From: Pyronema omphalodes
Lineage: Eukaryota; Ascomycota; Pezizomycetes; Pezizales; Pyronemataceae
Direction: 5' to 3'
DNA length: 38,064 nucleotides
Assembly (NCBI GenBank): GCA_024516155.1
Contig: JAJJXM010000140.1
Span: 1-38,064 of the forward strand
Part shown: positions 29,028 to 38,064 of the stretch, one piece after another
Layout: each line of letters begins with the position of its first letter
Numbering within the stretch: position 1 is the stretch's first letter
Program-made: the position numbers and the translations under genes
The notes under the pieces: model-generated
Seen by the model: only the letters and a program-made list of their open reading frames with translations
Databases searched by the model: none
What the model was told of the DNA's origin: nothing

Positions 29028-30382
29028 CTACTTCTCTTTCAGAGAAGGTAGTCCATGGCAAGGGGCTGCGGGTTTGGGGGGGGGGTAGAGGAGGGGGAGG
29101 ACGTGGGGGGAGGGAAGAGGGCCTGGAGGGCGGATACTTTCCCCTGGAAGTCTGTATGGACGGTGGTTATGCCGTTCGCTGTGGATGTGAGAGGGGGGGG
29201 TGAGTTGAGCTTGGCGGGGGTTAGTGTACCGAAACGCCGCCCAGATGTCTTCTCCTTTGGCCTGGCTCAAGTATTCCTTCCAGAGCCTGTCATTGGCATG
29301 GCGTATGGGTCTGAAGTGGGCGTTGCGTGCGGTTCGGTACTCCTCTAGGTACAACTCGTTTCTTCGTTGTTTCCACCTCTTGCGAGCTTGTGTCATGAGT
29401 TTCTTGGTTTCACGAAGCTCCGGGGTCCACCATCTCTTTGCTCGGGGGGAGTGTTGGATCATCGGGGTCGAGGACTGGGCAGCTTGTTGGATTGTGAGTT
29501 GAAGCGAGGCTGCCCATTCGTCTAGGTTGGCGTGGGTTGGGTTTTGTTGGAGTATTCTCCATCGGGGGTTGAGGTTGGAGGAGAGTTTCGTGAGGGCTTC
29601 CGCGAACTCATCCGAGTTTGTCCGTTTCCAATTCAGTCGAGGGGTGAGGTTGGTGTAGTCCACATCTGGGTGTTGAGATCGAATCTGGAAACGCACGACT
29701 TCGTGGTCTGAGCCCGTCGTGGCTTCTTCGTCCACACACCAGTTTTGTACTTCTTCGTGCATTGCCGGTGAGGAGAGAGTTAGATCGAGGACTGATGATC
29801 CACGGCCTGTCTTGAAGTGGTAGGTTGGTGTATCTGGGGTGTTTGCCAGATGCCATCCTTCGTTCTCGATCAGGTTCACTAACTCATCCGCTCGGGCAAT
29901 GCATTTGAGGTGGCTGTTCCATAAGGGGTGGTGGGCGTTCATATCTCCTGTGATAACGCACCGATTGGGCAGGGAAAGGGGGGTTAGGGATCTCGGAATG
30001 GTGTATAGTTTCGTTTGGGGGTCCCATTCGTTGTAGATGTTGATGAGGTAGAAGGAGGGGATGAGTGGAGTTTGTACCTCCAGGATCTGGATGTCGGGGT
30101 CGGGGCAAATGTCAGGGCGGGGGGTGACGTGGAGGAAGGGGTTTAGGCGGGTCACGTACGCCGCCGTCCTGACAGTTGCGCCATTGTGGGCAGGGGGGTA
30201 GATGGTGATGAAGTTTGGGTGGGTAGTTGCAAACGAGGGTCTTTTATGTTTGCTTCTTGGATGAGGATTATATCCGCTGTGGGGCCAGCGGAGTTTAGTA
30301 ATGTGTTTAGAGCGTTACTGCTCCTGTTAATATTGTGGGATATGACGTTTATGGTGGCTGCTGATTTTTCCTGTCTATGCAT
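29028..30382 (-). pseudogene. LINE C ORF2: APE-type endonuclease
   Basis: The start ATG (30382-30380) overlaps the ORF1 stop. The N-terminal block ISHNINRSSNALNTLL with ADIILIQEANI carries the endonuclease Asn and Glu. After a frameshift near 30170 the domain continues (FYLINIYNEWDP, VITGDMNAHHPLWNS, SSVLDLTLSS, GSDHEVVRFQI), covering the catalytic Asp/Asn and the terminal SDH motif. It nicks target DNA to prime reverse transcription. A linker to RT (WWTPELRETKKLMTQARKRW) follows and ends at a poly-C run (G10 on the plus strand, 29076-29085), where the frame shifts into RT. Confidence 0.8.
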
Positions 30383-32175
30383 CAGTGATCATAGCGGAGT
30401 CGGCGTGTTGGTCGGGAAGGGTTGGGCGGGTGGATCGAGTTTTTTCCCATGACGCTCTCACTATCGCGAGTCTTACAGGGCATTTAGGATGGAATGCCGG
30501 GTGGTTCACATCACTCTGTTGCTCGGATGTGCAGTTGAAGCATTTGGGAGGGGAGTGGGCACAGCTTTTGCCGGCTCGGGTGGGGCATTCTGGGCAGCGG
30601 TGGAGGTCAGTTGGGTGGGGTTCGGCGCAGAGAGCGCACACTGGGCTTGCGGTGTTGGGGCAGATGGCGTGGTGGTGGCCGAAGCGGAGGCAACGGCGGC
30701 ACTGGTCGGTTGGTCGGGCCGAGTGATACTCGGTGACCTTGGGAGGTTCATACCGGATGATTACCTTCGTGCGTTTGAGCCTTCGGGCGTCATCGGCAGA
30801 GGTTAGTGCAATCATCACGCTGGAGGCTGTCTTGCCAATTCTTTTGTCTGGGTGTGTAATATATCTGGGGGGTTGGGTGAGGTGTACGGCGTTGTTGCGC
30901 TCTATCTCAGCTTGAAGAGCTGTTAACCGTCGGGGGTGTCAGGGAAGACGTCAAGGGGAATGCTGTGGACAGTTAATTTGTGCCACTTTTCAGCTATGCG
31001 GGGGTTGTTAAGGGTCATATGCACAGACTGTGCGGCCTCGTGCATCAGGGGTAGGAATTGAGTGACTTCACTTTGGGTGTTGTGGGGGGGAAGGTCAGGA
31101 TGAGGCTCCCGCTGGGACTTTTCCGAACGGTTACCACATTGATGTGGGGGGGAGCCTCTGCGTCACGTAGCGCCCGATTGATCATATTGCCTACCTGGAC
31201 CTTGGTATCGTCCGTAAGGTTTTCGGGGTCGGGGCATGGGATGACGACGCTCACAGGGCGGGGGTTTGGTTCTGTGGGGGGGTTTCTACGGGGGGCGGAG
31301 GGGTTGGGTGGGGAGGATACGGGGGCGGGGTTCTTTCTGTTGGCGGCGTTTTGTGGGTTGTCGTTGAATAGCCTACCAGCGACATTGGGGCCTGTCCAGG
31401 CAGCTTCACTTGTGGGGGGGGGAAATACGGGGGAGGGGGGCACGGGGATGTTATTTTTGGTGAGGGCTTCCTCTGCTGCGAAGCAGCGGGTCTTCCAGTA
31501 GTTGATGAGGGCAGCGGATTGGGCAGTGTCAGGGGAATTGGGGAGGGGGGAGGGTTCTTTCGGGGCGGAAGGCTTGTAGTTTGGGACCAGAGTCCGGAGC
31601 ATGTCTTGGGTTTCGAGCATGATTGCTCTGTCCCTGTCCATCGTGCGGAATGCCTTTGTGATTCGTTCGTTCGTGTGGCGGTCGGTCTCGCGAGCGCCGT
31701 CGGCGTAGGTGGCTACTGCTGATAGGAGGCGTTCGGCGATGGTGACGGGCAGAGTCATCGTGTCGGTGCGGCGTTTGGTTCGGGAGGTCTGGAGGGCGTC
31801 TGCAACCCCGGATTCGTACACGAGTGCACTCTCGGAGGAGGCATCGGTGGTGGACGGAGCGGTTCGTTTGAGGGGGTTGACGGTCAGGGCGGGCGTGTCA
31901 CGTAGGCGGATGGTTTGTTGCGTGCGGGGAGACGTGATCGGGGGGGCTCTGTTTCTGGGGGTCGGTTCGGGAGTGGCGGTGCGACGAATTGGTGAGGGAG
32001 TGGGAGACACGTCTTCCATTTCGCTCAATTCAGAAGAGTCCAGGTACATTTCGTCATTGATGTCACGTGCGCCGTGCGGCTCTGCGTTGGCGTGACTGCC
32101 GAGGGAGGCTGCCATGAGGGGGTGTTTGTCGGGGGGGATCGGTTTCTTCCTCGCCACGGAGGATCGGGGGCCCAT
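30375..32175 (-). pseudogene. LINE C ORF1 (RNA-binding, zinc knuckles)
   Basis: The N-terminal part is Pro/Thr/Ser-rich and disordered. A middle helical region (RLLSAVATYADGARETDRHTNERI) is followed by a conserved block (SVVIPCPDPENLTDD...VGNMINRALRDAEAPPHI) and three Cys/His clusters: CRRCLRFGHHHAIC, CALCAEPHPTDLHRC and CAHSPPKCFNC with HPKC. Frames shift near 31065 and again near 30930, where IAEKWHKLTVHSIPLDVF and EIERNNAVHL read in different frames. An upstream frame (32323 to about 32200) may be the real N-terminus joined at a G8 run (32194-32201). ORF1 proteins package LINE RNA. Confidence 0.75.
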
Positions 32176-32378
32176 CGGTGCTTGAGATGATGTGGGGGGG
32201 GCTTCTAGAGATGGATTTGACGTGGAGTTCGATGAGAGAGATGGTTGTGGTGGTGGGGTGTTGATGGATGCCTGAGTCGGGGGGCTGCTGCAGAGTCCGA
32301 ATCTCTGTCTTCACCGTTTGCACGACGAAAAGGAGGGGACCTGATCTGAAGTCGCGGCGACTAGGTAATTCGAGCGAG

Positions 32379-32913
32379 CTAAAGACGATGCCGCACGAAA
32401 ATCTGAGGATTTCCGTGTGGTTGTGGCTGTAGCTGGGGGGGGGTCGAACTCGAGGTGTTTGTGAATGATCTGTTGGCTTCGGATGCCATCTGAGCTCTTC
32501 GCTTCACTTTCTGGTGGTTGTTTCTTATGGCATCAAAGCAAATCCAATGAATTAGTGTTTCAATGATTCCCTCTGTTATACTTGTGGCTTGACCGAATGC
32601 AGTCTGTCCTTTGTCCGCTAGAGTTCTGGTGGACCAGTGCAGTAAAACTTTCCTGAATGTGGCAAAGGGCCTGCCAGCGGATGATTCCTCTTCTGGCATT
32701 CCGCCGTATGAATTTTCCGAGATCTTGCATTAGAATTTGTTTCTCGTCGGTCCAAACCATCATCGCTAGCAGCTTCCCTCGGGCTTTGTATAAATGAAGT
32801 TCTGTTGCTACCTGGTAACCGTCAGGATTTGCAGCCTTGGGACCTGCATGGGCGGATTTCATTGCCGCATTGAGTGATTGCTGAAACATGGAGTTGTTGG
32901 AATTGGGATCCAT
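32379..32913 (-). CDS. Host-like gene with one intron, function unknown
   Basis: Exon 1 runs from ATG 32913 to 32582 (MDPNSNNSMFQQSLNAAM, later KARGKLLAMMVWTDEKQILM, IIRWQALCHIQESFTALV). An intron at 32581-32524 has GTATAA at its start, a CACTAAT branch-like site and ATAAG at its end. Exon 2 (32523-32379) continues in frame with NNHQKVKRRAQMASEANRSF and stops at TAG. The join is phase-correct and removes the only stop, which supports the intron. The product would be about 158 residues and soluble, with no motif I recognise. The frame is open upstream to about 33087, so the start is a guess. It lies directly upstream of LINE C in the same orientation and may itself be truncated at its 3' end. 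Confidence 0.5.
32524..32581 (-). other. Putative intron (58 bp)
   Basis: GTATAA donor (32581-32576), CTAAT branch-like site, AAG acceptor (32524). Splicing joins two frames that both look coding. Confidence 0.55.
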
Positions 32914-33354
32914 TTCGTTGTGCAATAGTAGCCCCGGCTGATTTGAAGGTGGATGTGAAATCTGCCTTGGATGTGTTTGTTGAAATCTAGAGATTTGTGG
33001 AGCATGGTGAGGGAGAAGCAAGATCCAGTCAGACAGGATCACATTAGAGGTTGTGTTCTTGACAACGGCAGCGGAGGAACTGATCAATAAACACTGCCTT
33101 CAGGTAATTGATGCAATGGTGGTGGAGCCTAGTGGAACAGGTTAATTTGGACCATCTATTTCGCCCGAAGACACAATGCCGGAACTGAACGATAATGAAG
33201 CAACATGCAATCCCACAGTCCGAGCGTCTCAATCCCAGTATCACCACAACTGAATTCAGACCCAATCGCCGGGAGCGAGTCACAACTCTTGATCCATGCT
33301 AAGGTTCATAACCGGGTACAGAAAAGGTACAAAAAAAGTACGAAAAGAAATTAC

Positions 33355-33482
33355 CGTCGCAGCGATGCAAACCTCAATCCTGGATCATCATCAATGATGA
33401 TTGCATCACGTTCACTTGATCTACAAGATCGCGGGACCCTGGCCTGATAGAGGTAGTCAGCATGATGCTGGAGATGAGCCAT
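33355..33482 (-). CDS. Possible short exon, function unknown
   Basis: ATG at 33482 opens MAHLQHHADYLYQARVPR and RDAIIIDDDPGLRFASLRR. It then meets a donor-like GTAATT at 33354 followed by a pyrimidine-rich stretch and an acceptor-like CTTAG (33299). It could be an exon of the gene to its right (33563-34257) or a separate small gene. No motif is recognised. Confidence 0.25.
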
Positions 33483-33562
33483 GTGAAGCTGGAGCTACGA
33501 AGTGATCAAGGAACAACCATTCAACATCACAACTCAGTTGGCAACGACAGACATGCTGAGAA

Positions 33563-34257
33563 TCATGTTGTGATGGAGTCAGGGTAGCAGGTGGGGCATG
33601 GAGCGTGTGGGTAGAGGGTCTTACCGTTTATAAATGGCAATTGACAAAACAGACATTCAGGCGAGGTGTTCAATCCAGGTGAAACAATGCCGTGACGAGA
33701 ACTGAAACCCCATCGTTTATCACCCTCAATATTGATTGGATGCTCAGGTCCCAACTTCGCAACCGTTGTTGCTGATTGCCAAATGCCGGTGAAGGAGGAG
33801 TGGCCAGGAGGCTGAAAATCTGGACTTTTCGCAGGTTTTGCAGTAGGATTCTCAGGGCGCCAGGTCTGGTGGCAGGAGTCGACTAACCAAACAACCTTGG
33901 CCCTGGTCATCTAAGATGGTATTAGCCATTTATGACCGTATATCATGGCACAACACATAATAATTAGCAACACTAGGACCGTGGAGATTGCAGCTATTCG
34001 TTCTGGTTCTTCATTTGACAGAGATAGGGAGGAAGCAGCAGTGACGGACCGTTGTTGATGCTTCAGGCCTTGGGAGAGGGTGAGGGATGGGGGGGGGGGG
34101 GGGTTCTTACCTCTTGTTCGAAGAGTTGTCCGTCTCTCTTGGGCAATGTCGGCCAGATGTGATTCGTTCGCACCGGGACCACGTGGGCAGCAATGCCGTT
34201 TGGCATCATTGCCATGAGGATGTTGAACGGCTGGTGATTGATATTGTTCGTCGACAT
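33563..34257 (-). CDS. Host-like gene with a 200-bp intron, Cys-rich C-terminus, function unknown
   Basis: Exon 1 (34257-34111) encodes 49 residues, starting MSTNNINHQPFNILMAMMPN and ending KRDGQLFEQE. It ends exactly at a consensus donor GTAAGA (34110). The intron (34110-33911) finishes CTAATACCATCTTAG, an ideal branch site plus acceptor. Exon 2 (33910-33563) starts in phase (MTRAKVVWLVDSCHQTW) and ends CLFCQLPFINGKTLYPHAPC, PTCYPDSITT. The three Cys pairs (CxxC, CxxC) could bind a metal. The total is about 164 residues. The intron holds a G15 run (plus strand 34089-34103). I recognise no family. Either exon could also belong to a longer multi-exon gene. Confidence 0.45.
33911..34110 (-). 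other. Putative intron (200 bp)
   Basis: Donor GTAAGA, branch CTAAT and acceptor CTTAG, in phase 0 between two coding frames. It is longer than the other introns here and includes a 15-base C run (minus strand). Confidence 0.5.
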
Positions 34258-35111
34258 ATTTCGTAATGTGGGTAAGTAAAGCAGAAGAGTGAAATGTTTG
34301 AAATGCTTGGTATGTGCGCGCGAGAAGGATTTGTTGGCCAAACTTTTGTTGCTTCCGCCTGCACGTTATACAAAATGTCATCTTAACATTGGGATTCCAT
34401 TGTAGGATTCCTCGGAACCTTCATCCTCCATCCTATAGGCACTGGTGCATCGGCTATGCTATACCAGAATGTTTCGGGGTAGAAGGTCCTTTGTATCCTG
34501 CTTCCTCATGAGACTGGTGTATGTACCGTATGTCGCTGTGAGTGTCTAGTCAGCCTCATGGTCAGTCAATTGTGGAGTGACAAATCAAGACGCAATGTTT
34601 GACGACTTACGGCGGAACGGCACTGTAAAATCTCGACATTCGTGATGCAATGACATGTGTAATCGGGAATAGAATAGCGGTAACGTCATCTTTCGGCGTA
34701 TCAAACAAAGAAAGAGCGAAGTGGAGTGGGACGTCGTCGTTAGTATTGCTGGCTTTCACAACGAACAACAGAAAGCACCAGAAATGTTAATGTCCTGTTC
34801 CGTGACCTCTTACTCTGATATTTTGTTGCTTGACCCTCAATAGCTGGTCTCTAGAGTAAACTTTGACTCCGTTGATTTACTTCAGAACATGATTAGCTAT
34901 GATTGGTAGCAGAGATCGTAATGAAGGAGGCTTACTTTGATCTTGCTTCCTTTTGCTCAGATGCAGTATCTTCTAGTGGACTTCCATGTGTTGCATCTGA
35001 CGCCATCCGTTTTGTTTTCGTTCCTTCCGAAATTTCGATCATTCCGAAGTCGGATATGGTGATTAGGTGAATCTGGTAATGCAGGCGAATGTTACAAATA
35101 TTGTAGGGGAA
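34258..35111. other. Interval without a supported gene
   Basis: Short frames only. Promoter and 5' untranslated sequence of the minus-strand gene at 33563-34257 would be expected at its left edge. No repeat similarity to the transposons further left is seen. Confidence 0.4.
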
Positions 35112-35399
35112 TCAATTTTGTTGGTAACGTTCAGTGGATATGTGGTGCTGTATGTTGTTGCGCCTTGGAAGTGGAGGAGAGGCTGATGAAGGGTCGGCAT
35201 TATCTGCGGCTTGTTCGAAGCCGTCCGCTAGGTAACCCGGTTGTAGGTACCACCACGTTAGCCCATGTATGGAAGTGAGAATGTCACCTACAACGTCTTG
35301 GGCCGTGTCAGCAGGTGCGGCGGAACAAACACTCAATGTAATTCGACATTGAATCTGTGGGTCGTTCGATAAACGCGTCGTAATTCGATAAAAATCCAT
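35112..35399 (-). CDS. Small ORF or exon, function unknown
   Basis: A 95-residue frame (MDFYRITTRLSNDPQIQC; DILTSIHGLTWWYLQPGYLA; ends STERYQQN) has natural composition and no low complexity. The preceding bases CAG-GTATGG also look like a splice donor. Upstream on the minus strand a perfect GTAAGT (35621-35616) is present, so this could be one exon of a longer gene. No motif is recognised. Confidence 0.35.
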   Translation of the reverse strand: MDFYRITTRLSNDPQIQCRITLSVCSAAPADTAQDVVGDILTSIHGLTWWYLQPGYLADGFEQAADNADPSSASPPLPRRNNIQHHISTERYQQN

Positions 35400-35741
35400 A
35401 CCTGCTTTGAGATTTGATGAAATGTTTTTGGAGCGTTTATACTTGCTGCACTGCCGCTTGGTTCGTCTGGATCACCTTCGGGTCTGTTCCCGCATCATGA
35501 TATATCATCCATTCAGACTGAAATTCGGTCGACAGGCCTCCAACATCTCAACCTCGATCCATGCCCGGAACAGGATGATATCGATAATAAGATTTAGTTC
35601 ATCACCCAGTTTTCAACTTACGTGGTGGCTGGGGGACAAGAAATGAGATCATACTTCGTTGACCACAAAGAAAAGAAGAAACTCACCGTTAGAATGTTCG
35701 GAAATTGCTATACCGTGGACTTGGGATGTTTCGAACGTTAA

Positions 35742-35873
35742 ATGGCAAACGCTGTCGAAGACAACATCGAAGACAACATCGAAGACAACATCGAAGACAA
35801 AAAATTGAAGCCTCCGATCATTCCCACCTTTTCAATGACGGCTGTATCCGATACTGTCGTGGCTGCAGTTTAA
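35742..35873 (+). CDS. Small ORF carrying an Asp/Glu repeat, uncertain
   Basis: ATG 35742 opens 43 codons (MANAVEDN, then IEDN repeats, KKLKPPIIPTFSMTAVSD). The repeat comes from four 12-bp units. It may be the first part of the plus-strand model at 35839-36275, but no splice that joins the two is evident. Confidence 0.2.
   Translation: MANAVEDNIEDNIEDNIEDKKLKPPIIPTFSMTAVSDTVVAAV
35755..35802. repeat. 12-bp minisatellite (4 units)
   Basis: TCGAAGACAACA is repeated at 35755, 35767 and 35779, with a last unit TCGAAGACAAAA at 35791. Unit length is a multiple of three, so copy-number change would keep a reading frame. Confidence 0.9.
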
Positions 35874-36275
35874 TGATGTGTACTCCAATCGATTAGTTGA
35901 GTTCCAGGAGCCCACTCTTCCATTTCATTCTTCGTCAGAGAACAGTGAAGCAAGGAGCAATAGTGTCATCTGTATTCGGTAACATTTGGTATCCCGGAGG
36001 TAACACTACATGGAGCCTTGGAGGATTGCCCGCACATTTTGAGTATGCTTATGATCCAGGAGTTTGGGATGGCGAAGTAACATCCTCATTTCTATCTGTT
36101 GCATGTCTCCAGCACACCAGTTCCAAAGCGTAACGTCTGTGCATTCAACGGACTTATCTGCGGGCACTCATCAACCGCACTTACCATTGGAAGACAGAAC
36201 AACCAGGGCCTAAGTAGCCCAGCGGGTAGTCCTTTCAACAACGAGAATGAATTGCTTCTGCCGCCATTTGAGTAA
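35839..36275 (+). CDS. Possible host gene 3' part with one intron, function unknown
   Basis: The plus-strand frame 35839-35978 (RLYPILSWLQFNDVYSNRLV, FQEPTLPFHSSSENSEARSN, SVICIR) ends at a GTAACA donor. The intron 35979-36112 ends in a pyrimidine-rich CTCCAG. Exon 36113-36275 then reads in phase TPVPKRNVCAFNGLICGHSS, later NNENELLLPPFE and TAA. The phase match across the intron supports it. However, a natural-looking minus-strand frame at 36210-36536 overlaps the last exon, so the strand is not settled. The 5' part is not identified. Confidence 0.35.
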
Positions 36276-36536
36276 AGCATTATATATCAGCATTTGGAAA
36301 TCATTACACGAAATACTATGGTTAATGCTGCCAATAATCCGGTGTGATAAGACGAGGTGCGAGTGACAGTTGATGACGATGGCGATGAGTTTGAGGTAAC
36401 GTTGCTGGCTGCATTCATGGGCTTTAAGGCCTCCGGAGAGGACATCGATACCGTGGAACGTTATAGGTCCTGGTGTAGATTTTCTCAGAATGTCAAAAAG
36501 GAGCATAAGGCGATCACTCGTGTGAATTGCAGGCAT
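36210..36536 (-). CDS. Alternative minus-strand ORF, function unknown
   Basis: 108 residues from ATG 36536 (MPAIHTSDRLMLLFDILRKS, later HRIIGSINHSISCNDFQMLI, ALLKWRQKQFILVVERTTRW). It has natural composition and no motif I know. It conflicts with the plus-strand exon at 36113-36275 and with another plus-strand frame at 36357-36629 (VTVDDDGDEFEVTLLAAFMG). At most one of the two strands is likely to be coding here. Confidence 0.25.
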   Translation of the reverse strand: MPAIHTSDRLMLLFDILRKSTPGPITFHGIDVLSGGLKAHECSQQRYLKLIAIVINCHSHLVLSHRIIGSINHSISCNDFQMLIYNALLKWRQKQFILVVERTTRWAT

Positions 36537-36629
36537 GTATGTATCTCTCTACATTTACTTTTGACTATTGACGTGAAAATGGTCTGCACGTCTTTGTTAG
36601 ACTCGGCTTTGGGATTGCTCTGGCAGTGA

Positions 36630-38064
36630 TCAGTAATCTTAATCCCCGAAGGTTTTGACTACAATACCATACCATCATCCATCTCACCAAGAACAAACAT
36701 GAGAAATCCACAACTGTACAAGAGCTTTACAGAACCCACCGCCTCATCCGGGGACATTCTACCCATATGTCGTTCTTCATCATTCCTACCTCGGGAACAT
36801 CAGCATAAAACAATTACCCCTCCCCTGCCGCAAAAAAACAAACAAAAAAAAATACCCAAAACACAGATGCTGTTGCCGAGTGTGTATGTCAGGCAAGTTG
36901 TTTCTGATACAATACATGGTGTTCAGCGCAGTGACTTGATAGGTCTACGCGTGAGTTTCTGGTAGAATGAGGGTATGCTGCAACAAAAATGGAGTCTGTG
37001 TATGACTTGAGTGTTGATTGCGCTTGGTTGAGTTTCGTCGGCTCTGTGGAGATAGTGATTAGTTTCTCCTAGGGCACATATGGTGACATTGCTGCTGTCA
37101 ACAAGTTTCCATCAACACTCATAATCAGTGTGGGCCTCTGATGGCTCCGAGATTTTGGTTCGCACATCGGAGACAATATGTCAAGCGGAGTAATGAACGA
37201 TTGTTGATGTGAAATAAGAGTGATGACACAGTGTCAGGGGTGAAAAGGGTGATACTGACGATAGAGGTAGACATGGAACCGACAAAAACATGAATTTCGA
37301 TGCTTCTAGTTTGGAAAGCCAAGGAATATACTACTTCGGGTGACGAAAAACGCATTTTCCTTGATGACAACATGACACATATTTTTCAACGGCAATCGGC
37401 AATATCGGGGGGGTCGACCGAAATCTCTGCATTGCTACGTGTATTGCGAGGTTCAACCACTATGAGGAAGAACCGGACGACTGCTAGCATATGCGACCTA
37501 CATCAACGACAATATCACTGACAGGATTTATGTAAGCCACGGAAGGGTTACGGGTAAACTGACTGTAGGATTATTGCGTAGCAGTAGGACAAAGGGAAAA
37601 AATAGTCAGAGATGTGCGTGAGTTGAACATCCATGACTTGAAAAGGTTTGCGCACTGCTGCCGGAACACGTCCTTTGAACAACATCCCTGTGATTATCTC
37701 TCCCAGAGCGCATGGTTGAGGGTGTTAGTATTTCCTCACCCTTTCCATTTCGGATGTACTCCTAATGATCGGTTTTCCTTGTCTCTACCGGTTTTATTCG
37801 ATTTGCGGGTCTCAGGCGCGGATTCGATTTCCCTTGACAGGATTAGCACCCCTGTTTCCTTACACACCGCGTGATGGAGGATGATGGAGGACGAGGATTT
37901 ACAGCACTAGTCTAGTGATCCATCCCTGTCGGCGCTACGACAGAAGTGGCAAGGCGGGTGGATATGGGTTAGTTAGCTGAGTGGATGGGCTCAGTCGAAG
38001 AGGTGGGTGATGCAGTCGGTTACGCAGAGGGGCTCGAGTAGGCAGAGTGGGTTGAGTTGGTAGA
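36630..38064. other. Interval without a supported gene
   Basis: Only short, unconvincing frames on both strands. There is an A-rich stretch with AAACAAACAAAAAAAAA at about 36833-36852 and GGATGATGGAGGA-type repeats near 37873-37895. I see no copy of the transposons found further left. Confidence 0.45.

Larger units (their letters stand above)
26505..32330 (-). mobile_element. LINE C: Tad1/I-like non-LTR retrotransposon, 3' end cut by element 3
   Basis: On the minus strand ORF1 (zinc knuckles) and ORF2 (APE-type endonuclease, reverse transcriptase, RNase H, C-terminal Cys/His motif) follow in LINE order over ~5.8 kb. The 3' untranslated region and tail are missing because the LTR of element 3 starts inside the end of ORF2. 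The 5' boundary is not exact; coding similarity fades between about 32200 and 32380. There are several frameshifts, at least three of them at long C/G runs. Confidence 0.82.

Noticed and set aside
27655..32095. Several plus-strand frames of 100-150 codons across LINE C
   Set aside because: All are shadows of minus-strand ORF1/ORF2 with recognised endonuclease, RT and RNase H motifs.
33205..33447. Plus-strand frame near the host-like genes
   Set aside because: It overlaps minus-strand sequence with splice-like signals and has no motif or convincing context.
36699..36965. Plus-strand frame with a Lys/Gln-rich middle
   Set aside because: It crosses an A-rich low-complexity run and has no splice or motif support.

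Overview
This window looks like a repeat-dense, probably heterochromatic stretch of a filamentous fungal genome. The evidence is chromodomain Ty3/Gypsy elements, LINEs of the CCHC-ORF1 / endonuclease-RT-RNase H type (Tad1/I-like), TTAGGG-type motifs and short spliceosomal introns (GTRNGT...CTAAY...YAG). I see no bacterial operons, rRNA, tRNA or CRISPR. I cannot name the species. A transposon-rich ascomycete or basidiomycete is an inference.

Layout. 1-649: end of a family-2 LTR that landed in the integrase of an older minus-strand Ty3/Gypsy element. 650-7130: that element (element 1), decayed, with gag, protease, RT, RNase H and part of integrase, and its 5' LTR at 5880-7130. 7131-7599 and 7600-9402: two related minus-strand LINE pieces head to tail. 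One is only a 5' stub. The other has ORF1 and a 3' tail but no ORF2. 9403-10737: a second LTR of the element-1 family. 10738-12404: non-TE DNA with a possible broken host gene and a long pyrimidine tract. 12405-19803: nearly intact element 2 (two ~1.14 kb LTRs, gag, full pol with chromodomain), followed by the first 269 bp of a second, tandem copy. 20073-26504: frameshifted chromodomain element 3 with 540/529-bp LTRs. 26505 to about 32330: a frameshifted minus-strand LINE (LINE C), cut at its 3' end by element 3. 32379-36600: the likely host-gene zone, with intron-bearing short genes of unknown function. 36630-38064: nothing I can support.

How the parts relate. In elements 2 and 3, gag and pol overlap and both gag genes end in the same heptamer GGGAAAA just before the stop, with pol open in the -1 frame. 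This predicts programmed -1 frameshifting. Both polyproteins end in a chromodomain, which in chromoviruses steers integration to heterochromatin and fits the nesting seen here. The two flanks of element 3 belong to unrelated sequences (element-2 gag and LINE ORF2), which points to rearrangement rather than simple insertion. Several frame breaks sit exactly on C/G homopolymers, so some apparent decay could be sequence error.
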